DNA from: Plantago major
Lineage: Eukaryota > Streptophyta > Magnoliopsida > Lamiales > Plantaginaceae
Direction of reading: 5' to 3'
NCBI GenBank assembly: GCA_026545765.1
Contig: JAIFAC010000120.1
Coordinates: 1 to 64,000 of the forward strand
Length of the DNA: 64,000 nt
The position numbers and the translations under genes are program-made. This document shows, piece by piece, positions 56,796 to 64,000 of the stretch. The notes beneath the pieces were generated by a model that was given only the letters and a program-made list of their open reading frames with translations, did not search any database and had not been told where the DNA came from. The stretch's first letter is position 1. Every line of letters starts with the position of its first letter.

Positions 56796-57750
56796 ATAAC
56801 ACTTCCTGCCCATCCTCGATTTGTTTGTGCCTGTTGTGCTTGTCATGGTAAGCTTTTGTCTTCTCCTTGTATATCTTCGAGTTGGTGTAGGCCTGATTCC
56901 GGATTTCAGTCAGCTCGTTGAGATCCAGCAATCTCTTCTTTCCGCTTGTATCCAGATCGCAGTTTAGAGTCTTTATGGCCCACCATGCCATATGCTCCAC
57001 TTCAAAAGGTAGGTGGCATGTCTTCTCGTATACAATCCTGTATGGACTTGCTCCCAGCACTGTTTTATATGCTATTTTGTATGCCCACAGAGCGTTCGAC
57101 AAGTCATGAGACCAATCCTTCCTGCTCGGCTTAACTACTCTCTCCAATATTATCTTAATCTATCTGCTGCTCACCTCCACATGTCCATATGTTTGCGGAT
57201 GATATGGTGTTGCTATCCTGTGCCTGATGTGAAACTTGCGCATACAGTCCGCGAACAACTTGTTGCAGAAATGCGTACCTCCATTGCTGATGATTGTCTT
57301 CGGTGTTCCATATCTGGCAAATATGTTCTCCTTGAGAAACTTCAGCACCACCATTGCATCGTTTGTTCTTGTGGCTTGTGCCTCCACCCACTTCGAGACA
57401 TAATCGACTATAACCAGTATGTACTCATTCCCATCTGACTTTGGGAAAGGTCCCATGAAGTCTATACCCCAGACGTCGAAGATATTTTCCACCAGGTTGG
57501 TAGTCATAGGCATCTCGTCCCTTTTGGTTATGTTCCATGTTCTTTGGAACCTGTCACAATTCTTGCAGAAGGTTATTGCGTCTTTGTAGATCATCTCCCA
57601 GTAGAATCCTGATTGAAGGACCTTGTGCGCGGTCTTCCTTGGCCCATAATGCCCTCCACACTCAAATTCGTGATAGTGTCTTAGTATGTTCTCCTGCTCA
57701 TGCTCCGGGATGCATCTTCTGTAGACCATATCTTCTCCTTCCTTGAACAA
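56796..57750 (-). pseudogene. Athila-like gypsy integrase, main part
   Basis: Reads [20 protein letters not shown] ... CKNCDRF (HHCC zinc site), then [16 protein letters not shown] (first Asp), [14 protein letters not shown] and [13 protein letters not shown] (Glu). The second catalytic aspartate of the DDE triad, normally ISDGG, is Asn here. After a stop near 57160, ERVVKPSRKDWSHDLSNALW and DLNELTEIRNQAYTNSKIYK continue to EDGQEVL, where the copia element interrupts it. The enzyme would insert element DNA; this copy is inactive by substitution, stop and insertion. Confidence 0.92.
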
Positions 57751-57762
57751 ATGCGGTGGTTC

Positions 57763-58824
57763 CTAGATGAAACCCCAGCTCTTTGTTATTAGAGCAATCT
57801 TCTCTGTTAGTGAACAATCCTTCTTTAGCACTCCGCTTGTGAGAAAATTCACAATATCTGCATACCACGACTCCTTCTCAACACTGAAAACTTGTTCCCC
57901 AGGAAAATCATCATCAATTTCTTCTCCTTCATTTGGTGCGGTGATTCTGGAGAGGTGGTCTGCTATACCGTTCTCTTTCCCTGGCCTGTCTACTATCTTG
58001 TAATCAAACTGCTGCAACAAAAGTACCCATCAGATAAGTCTCGGCTTTGCGTCCGTCTTCGCTATCAGATGTCTCAGTGCGGCGTGATCACTGTGGATGA
58101 TAACCTGACATCCCACAATGTAACTCCGGAACTTCTCTAGGGCGAATACAACTGCTAAGAATTCCTTCTCCGTGGTGTAGTAGTTCTTCTGCGCATCGTT
58201 CATGGATTTGCTTGCATAGTAGATTGCCCTGAATTACTTGTCCACCTTCTGTCCTAATACAGCTCCAACAGCAAAGTCTGATGCATCGCACATTATTTCA
58301 AACGGAATCTCCTAGTTGGGTGTAATCATAATCAGAGAGGTTACTAGCTTCTCTTTCAGGCTGCTCCATGCCTTTATACAATCTTTGTCGAAATCAAACT
58401 TAACATCCTTCCTCAGTAGATTGTTTAGAGGTTTAGCTTCCACTGATAAGTCCTTGATAAATCTCCTGTGAAAGTTGATATGCCCCAAGAAGGATTGAAG
58501 TTCCTTGACGTTGGTTGGTGCCGATAGCTTCGATATCATCTCCACCTTCGCTTCGTCCACTTTGATCCCTTTCTTTGAAATAATATGTCCCAACACTATT
58601 CCTTCCTTTACCATAAAATTACTCTTTGCCCAGCTCAGAGTCAAATTGCACTCGATGCATCTTTCCAGAACCAGTGACAACTTCTGAAGACAGTCTTCGA
58701 ATGAATTTCCAAACACTGAGAAGTCATCCATGAACACTTCTATGAACTTTCCCACCATGTCGCTAAATATAGACATCATGCATCTATGGAAGGTAGTCGG
58801 CGCGTTGCATAATCCAAACGGCAT
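57763..58824 (-). pseudogene. Athila-like gypsy reverse transcriptase C-terminal part and RNase H
   Basis: 58824-58312 encodes MPFGLCNAPTTFHRCMMSIF, FIEVFMDDFSVFGNSFEDCL (catalytic MDD) and GIVLGHIISKKGIKVDEAKV, up to a TAG before EIPFEIMCDASDFAVGAVLG. RNase H continues with FRAIYYASKSMNDAQ, FLAVVFALEKFRSYIVGCQV and IIHSDHAALRHLIAKTDAKP. It ends with DYKIVDRPGKENGIADHLSR (about 57960), a Glu-rich tether and a TAG at 57762. Three TAG/TAA stops, each explained by a single transition, are the main damage. Confidence 0.92.
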
Positions 58825-59771
58825 CCTTCTATAAGCAAATGTTCCAAAAGGGCAGGTAAAAGTAGTCTTCTCCTGGTCTTCAGGTGCGATGGGGATTTGG
58901 AAAAATACTGAATGGCCAAGAAACAGTAATACTCATGCCATGTCAGACTGTCCATCATCTGATCTATAAAAGGTAGGGGGAAGTGGTCTTTCCTTGTAGC
59001 TGCATTCAATGTCCTATAGTCGATACACATCCTCCATCTTATAGCAATCCTGGTTGCGATATTGTCCTTTACCGTTATTCCTGACTTCTTAGGAACCACG
59101 TGTATCGGACTCACCCAATTGCTACTTTCAATATGGTAGATCATCTCGTTATTCAGAAGCTTTTGGATCTCCTTCTTCACCATTTCCATTACTACTAGAT
59201 TCTGTCTCCTCTGAGGTTGCCTTACTAGCTTAGCTCCTTCCTCCAGTGTAATAGTATGCATGCACCTTACGGGGCTGATCCCCTTGATGTCGGTTATATC
59301 CCATCTTATTACTTCCTTATACTTCTTCAAAACCTCTACTAACTTCTCTTCTTGATCCTTAGTCAAAGATGATGAGATAATGGCATGAAAAAACTCGTCG
59401 TCAGATAAGAAAACGTACTTGCGGTCTACTAGTAGCGGTTTGAGTTCCGATTTTGACCGTAGCACCTCCTCCAATCCAAATGCTGGCGGTTCGTCCTTCT
59501 CCTGTTTCTCCATTGTATCCACAGAATACAGTTGCTTGAGCCTCTCATACTGTTCTGTGTCAAAGTCTTCTTCATCCTCCACTATCAGATCTGGCATCAG
59601 AGATCCAAACTTGACTTCGTCTCCAACGTGGAAATCATCTGCGTTTTCCCAATATCCTCTCTCGATTCTCTTTCCTTCTTCTAGGAGTTCACCTTTAGAA
59701 TTGAAACGCTTCTTCTGCCCTTCCACGATCAATGAATAGGTTTTCTTTCCTGTCTCGACTATGGCTTCCAT
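58776..59771 (-). pseudogene. Athila-like gypsy linker and reverse transcriptase N-terminal part
   Basis: The open stretch of 331 codons encodes a linker (KKRFNSKGELLEEGKRIERG), then RWDITDIKGISPVRCMHTIT, LLNNEMIYHIESSNWVSPIH and VVPKKSGITVKDN. It continues with WRMCIDYRTLNAATRKDHFP and LPFIDQMMDSLTWHEYYCFL. At about 58910 a frame change turns the expected G-Y-S-G-Y-FQI segment into a wrong frame. The correct frame returns as FFQIPIAPEDQEKTTFTCPF and runs into MPFGLCNAP. Confidence 0.9.
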
Positions 59772-60280
59772 CTGATGCAGGCTGGTCGCCCAATAAGTGT
59801 TTTAGATCTCATTACACTTCCTTCCATATCCATCACTAGGAAGTCTAGCCTTGACCTTATGCCTCCGATCTCCACAGGTAAAGCTCTGATTTCCCCAGCA
59901 CATTTCTTTGTCGAGTTGTCAGCCAGCTGGACTCTAGTTCCACATGGTTCTATCTCGTCTTCAATCCCTAGCTCCCTTGCTTTAGCCAATGACATAAGGT
60001 TTACGCTGGCTCGAAGGTCAATCATACAATTTACCTTTTTGCCCTTCACTCCAATCGTCATACTGAACTGTCCCGGATCTCCTATTCCTATCCTCATGAT
60101 ATCCGATCCTTCTCTCCACGCCACTCCAATGTAGGCTTTCTTCCAGTTATAGAAGCCCCTTATAGCTGCCATATAGTCGGATGGGTATAAAGTAAACAGA
60201 TCGGGCACTCGTACCGGAATTGATTGGTTCTCCAGGTTTCCTTTAGCCTTCATCTTTATAGCCTTCTTGACATCATTCAT
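59759..60280 (-). pseudogene. Athila-like gypsy aspartic protease
   Basis: NDVKKAIKMKAKGNLENQSI and RVPDLFTLYPSDYMAAIRGF lead to KVNCMIDLRASVNLMSLAKA, the protease active site. The expected D-L-G-A-S has Arg in place of Gly, which would disturb the catalytic loop. ADNSTKKCAGEIRALPVEIG and FLVMDMEGSVMRSKTLIGRP complete the retroviral-type protease fold. It would cut Gag-Pol. The frame of the linker and RT overlaps its end by a few codons after a frame change. Confidence 0.88.
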
Positions 60281-61690
60281 GAACTACTCCCCCATCTTCT
60301 GCCCGGACGTATCCATTTTCCATTAGGTCGTCATCATATCTTCCTCTCCTGGCTACTAAACTTTCTTGCTCTTTCTTCTTCTCCTTGGATTCTTTCTTAG
60401 ACTTCCCATTCTCACCTTCTTTACCTTCTTCTTCTATATCCACTATCTCCGCATCCTTCTTCTTTCTTTCTCTTTCTTCACTTCTAGGAATAGAATCCGG
60501 GGTTGTTATCCCGCTCCTAGTAGTGATAGCCCCAATGCTCTCCACTTGCTGCTCCTTAACTTCTTCCACCTTTTCATCCAACTCCCTAACTGCATACTTC
60601 ATTTCGATCAGATCGTCTTTGACTGCGTCGACTTCACCACTTAACATTTCTATTGCTTCCTCAGTTGAGGCGGCGTTTTCCGTGAACAGCTTCACCAGGT
60701 AGTGTATTTCCTTGCTTCCTTTTTCCAGTTCCTCCAGCACTGCTTTTCCTCTCTGGTTATCATGTTCCTTGAGGGTCTTGATCTCCTCTTCCAATCCCTT
60801 TTTAGCAGTTACAATGTCTTCGACCACCTGTTCGCTGCTGATCTTGTAAACTTCACTCTTCCCTTCGATGCTCAGCTCAATAGGTTTCCCTTCTGGTACT
60901 TCTTTGCTTACTTCCTTTGATATGCTTCTTTTGTCCAAGTACTCAGGAGTTCCTACGCTCTGTCCCACAGCCCATTGCGCTTCTTCCTCAATTGAGGATA
61001 TTGTCCTTACTTCTTCCATTGCCTCCATCTTGTTGAAAATCTCATTCTCCTTCAGCTGCTCACTCCTGTACCTTGAATTCTCAGCAACAATTGTGCAAAC
61101 TTCCAGTACTTGCTTAGCAGAACTCCCCATAAATGATCCCTTCAGAGCTATGTCTATAAGGTCTCTGAACTCCTCTGTAACTCCTAAGTAGAAATACTCA
61201 CAGAGCTGTCGCTAAGTAAACTGATGTTGGGGGCAGTTGTACTGCATCTCCTCAAACCTTTCCCATGCATCATGAAAAGATTCCTTCTGTTTTTGAGTGA
61301 AGTTGGATATCATCCTCCTTTCTCTCATAACCCTTGCAAGCCCTAGAAACCTCTTCAAGAACATGCTCCTCAGCTCTTCCCATTCACTAACTTCTTCTTT
61401 GATTGAATCTATCCCTCTTTTTGCTACTCCCTCCAGTGTTTTGATGAAGAATTAGAATTTCAGCTCACCATCGGTTAACCCCTTCGTCGAAAACTGCTCG
61501 ACAATAGACTCGAATGCATACATGAACTCGCATTCATTCTCTCCTTCTCTTCCTCCGAACTTTGGTACTACGCTAATCAGAGTTAGATCAAATCTGTACT
61601 CCCTTACATGCGGCTGGATTCAAATTTCACTCCTTCTTGGTTTCGGCATACTGATCTCCCTGATAGTTCTTTTGTCTTCTTCTTCCATCT
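60273..61690 (-). pseudogene. Athila-like gypsy gag
   Basis: From ATG 61690 (MEEEDKRTIREISMPKPRRS) the frame meets a TGA at 61622-61620, a TAA near 61452 and a TAG near 61211. It otherwise reads on as FGGREGENECEFMYAFESIV, SEWEELRSMFLKRFLGLARV, FTQKQKESFHDAWERFEEMQ and YFYLGVTEEFRDLIDIALKG, the retrotransposon gag core. The open 285-codon 3' part is a Glu/Lys coiled coil ending in AEDGGVVHE. Gag makes the particle shell. All three stops are single-base changes. Confidence 0.9.
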
Positions 61691-61768
61691 CGAGTTTTCC
61701 TGTGAAATAAAAGTAGTTACTGCTCGAAAATAACCAAATAAGTTCTACGCAGGCAATCTAATAATTAT

Positions 61769-61786
61769 TCCCCGGCAGCGGCGCCA
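61769..61786 (-). other. Primer-binding site, tRNA-Asp type
   Basis: Minus-strand TGGCGCCGCTGCCGGGGA. It matches the 3' end of plant tRNA-Asp at all but one base (CGCTGCC for CGTTGCC), as used by Athila/Tat gypsy elements. Confidence 0.88.
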
Positions 61787-61795
61787 AATTTTTTA

Positions 61796-63317
61796 TGTGC
61801 ACTCAGAGATTTTGATTTCGTCGTAGAGACTGTAATCTCTAAATACAATCAAAAGATTAAATTTATAATTGCCAGAAGCTCACTAACACACAGTTTATAG
61901 TGGTAAGTTAACTCAAGATGTCGTTCTCTCGGGAATAACGCTCGATTAAAATAGAATATTAAATGGTTGATTTTCAATAAAAAGTAAATAACAGATTTTT
62001 GGTATTTTTGAATAAGTAAAATAAACACTTAAGCAGAAAAGTAATTTTAATAAGAACTGACAAACTAAGAACTTATAGAGAAAAGCATGTAAGCGTTAAC
62101 CTTCACTTTGATAAACGGTTTATATCATGAATAATAGATAGCGATAGTTACGGCTGAAGAGTTACACATGTCACATATCTTATAATAAGGCGCAGTCAGT
62201 ACAGATACCCCATGTAGACTATCATCTAGCTCAAATCTGTCACCAATTGCTAGCTCAACATCATACCTCAGGCAGAATATCAACCTATAGACACAGCTGA
62301 TACCTCCTATTCTAATGCAATGAATACTCATGTCTTGCGAAAACATAAACAAACAAAGCATCTTTCTCAAACAACACAGATATGAACAACAATCGCATAA
62401 CCAACATTGATGCTAAAACTATTCCATCATATATAAACCAAATAATCAAAGATCCCGGCTAACCCTTACACAGGTGAATTAGCCTGACATAACTGAAAGT
62501 AAATAAACTGAAAATTTAATTGAAATCATGTTTGAAACAACTAAACCGTAAGAAGATGGCGAGTGTCGACCCTCAGCTTCTCCTCTTCGATTCCTCTTCC
62601 TTGCTTGATCGATCTTAATGCTTGCTGACGGCTAGGGTTTTGGGGTTTCACTTCTCCGAGGATTGGTCTCTCTCAGGAGAGCTGCTTTGGTGCTACGGAA
62701 CCCTAATGTTCCGCCTTCTCTTCGAGAGCTTGCTCTCTGAGTGGTGGTGAATTATGAGACCCCTGAGGTCTTATTTATAGCTGAAATCCCGAGCTCAAAC
62801 CACCATTGGTGTATAAGGAAGGTTTAAGAAGACGGGCCCTAGCATGACAAGCCAGAAAATAGACTGAACAAAATCCAGGAGCTTGACTGCGGTCCACAGG
62901 CGACCGCTGAGACCCTCTCTGCGGTCCACAGGCCATCGCCAAGTGCGATTCTTCCAGCTTCGAATCTGTTTGCTTTGTTCTTTAATTTCGGGCTTCGTAA
63001 CTTCGTTTCCTCGAAAAAATTGTCTTCTACAAAGTTGTAGCATCTTCAATTATCTTCGCACTGGTTGGTCACATGACATGTTTTGACACCACGAACTCCG
63101 TGCATCGGACAATTCTGCATAATTGCAAGACTTTCGCAATTTGACATAATTATGCTGTTTTGACGCCTGAAATCGTGCAATTCCTCAATAACGCGATCAT
63201 GACCTACAGAAAATACGCAAAGTTGGTAATTGACCATAAAACGATATAAATATTGAATCTAAGGCAAAAAACAAGGGTCTAAAAACATGCTATATCGCAT
63301 ATTTCGTTGTCACAACA
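61796..63317 (-). repeat. 5' LTR of the Athila-like element (~1.5 kb)
   Basis: Minus-strand start TGTTGTGACAACGAAATATG at 63317; the end lies near GAGTGCA at about 61796, shortly before the primer site. Length suits the family. Contains a TATA box (62780-62771) and a duplicated GC-rich 15-mer. Both limits are inferred because no second LTR is available to compare. Confidence 0.7.
62771..62780 (-). promoter_or_regulatory. TATA box of the Athila-like LTR
   Basis: Minus-strand CTATAAATAAG context, followed by a C/T-rich leader beginning about 30 bp downstream. Confidence 0.7.
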
Positions 63318-63333
63318 GGGTGAAATTAATGTC

Positions 63334-63960
63334 AAACGCCATTGAAGTATTCTTGTAGATGCAATGTAAGGATGGTGTTCCCGTGGATGAGAAATCAGCA
63401 AGGATTAAAGTAAGTATAATATGATAATGTTTGTTATCTTCCCATCATATGCAAACTTAATTTCACACATGGATCACATCTAAAGAAGTGAATTTGTAAA
63501 TGTTAATTTATACAAGTTCATACTTGTTATTAATAATATTATATTGCAGTCTACGATGGAGGCACGCACTGAAGAACTTGAAGAAGTTGGTGAAGTATGA
63601 CATCAACGAGGTCTTCCTTGAAGTCAATCCAAAATCGATGAAACGTGTAGTTGGTTTGGGCAGTGCAGCGTCCTCATACATTAGCATGGGTAGTTGTTCC
63701 AGTTGGTCGAGCCACAACCTTACTCAAGCGAAACATAAGATTTTGGTAGAGCAGGGAGATAAGATCACGTCGTTGCAGGAGAAGCTTGAGGAAAAGGATG
63801 ATGTGATCCATGCATGAGAGGCAAGATGCCATGTCTCGAGAGTTTGCAAACATGTTTGCGGAATTGTCAGCTGGTATAGATTCTGGATCGTATTCATCTA
63901 ACCCCACAGTCACAGTTATGGTGGTGTTCTCTCTATATTTGATTTGCATTCTAAAGAATA
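63334..63960 (+). pseudogene. Plant transposase-like gene fragment (En/Spm-PTTA type)
   Basis: The exon to 63409 encodes CKDGVPVDEKSARIK. A GT-AG intron (63410-63549) follows, and the next exon reads STMEARTEELEEVGEV, stops, and continues in another frame as DINEVFLEVNPKSMKRVVGL and GSAASSYISM. It ends with a Gln/Lys/Glu coiled coil (KILVEQGDKITSLQEKLEEK). The DGxPVDEKSA, EVxGxxKxxRVxGLGSAA and coiled-coil order resembles the C-terminal part of plant PTTA/En-Spm transposase-like proteins. Its 5' part is missing, cut off near the LTR at 63317. Confidence 0.65.
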
Positions 63961-64000
63961 TTTTGTTTATGTGATTGTTTATCAGTGATGTATACATTTT

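Larger units (their letters stand above)
50586..63317 (-). mobile_element. Athila-like Ty3/gypsy retrotransposon, interrupted by a copia element
   Basis: On the minus strand the order is LTR (63317-61796), tRNA-Asp-type primer site, gag, protease, reverse transcriptase, RNase H, integrase, then an extra ORF and purine-tract motifs. The FMDDFSVFG polymerase box, tRNA-Asp primer site and long LTR point to the Athila branch. A copia element (52563-56795) is inserted in the integrase C-terminus. I cannot find a left-hand LTR matching the right-hand one, so the 3' LTR is missing, replaced, or too diverged to see. The left limit given is the inner purine-tract motif. Confidence 0.85.

Noticed and set aside
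60366-61191. Plus-strand frames of 70-107 codons
   Set aside because: They are antisense to the Glu/Lys coiled coil of the gypsy gag; their Phe/Leu/Ser bias is a mirror of it.
61769-61786. tRNA-Asp-like sequence
   Set aside because: Only the 3' 18 bases are present, immediately inside an LTR; it is a primer-binding site, not a tRNA gene.

Overview
The window is nuclear DNA of a flowering plant, most likely a eudicot. It has spliceosomal introns, AT-rich intergenic DNA, and a dense layer of plant-type transposable elements: Ty1/copia, Sirevirus-like copia, Athila-like Ty3/gypsy, L1-type LINEs with DUF4283 ORF1, Helitron helicase remnants, hAT and Stowaway-like elements. I cannot name the species. 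Only one host gene is clearly intact: a four-exon, minus-strand GH28 polygalacturonase at 44845-46443.

Layout. 1-3430 is a decayed minus-strand LINE running off the left edge. 3431-11223 is AT-rich DNA with microsatellites, a Stowaway-like MITE, a dispersed repeat (called R1 here) and a ~294-bp tandem repeat (R2). 11238-15911 is a near-full-length plus-strand LINE with a target-site duplication and poly(A) tail. 16640-22117 is a copia element with both LTRs and a perfect 5-bp target-site duplication. 23385-25262 holds a second R1 copy and minus-strand Helitron helicase pieces. 25640-27600 is a degenerate tandem array with a higher-order duplication; 27830-28310 is another R2 pair. 28732-43472 is a ~14.7-kb Sirevirus-like copia element whose 5' LTR is truncated. 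Its extra region behind pol (36108-41551) has a TATA/leader-like upstream region and GT-AG introns. The polygalacturonase follows, then a non-autonomous hAT element with a perfect 8-bp duplication (47127-47970) and a piece of an Athila-type LTR (to 48906). 50586-63317 is a minus-strand Athila-like gypsy element. A second copia element (52563-56795) sits inside its integrase C-terminus. The right edge carries a plant transposase-like gene fragment.

Functional picture. No element looks autonomous: gag and pol frames carry stops, frameshifts, missing integrase blocks or changed catalytic residues. The most interesting structure is the spliced extra gene inside the Sirevirus-like element. Comparing paired LTRs also shows that many indels fall on CAG/CTG sites, where one copy reads CG. 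This patchy damage spares the polygalacturonase. It fits systematic base-calling error at CHG-methylated sites better than biological decay alone, so many of the breaks described here may be artefacts.
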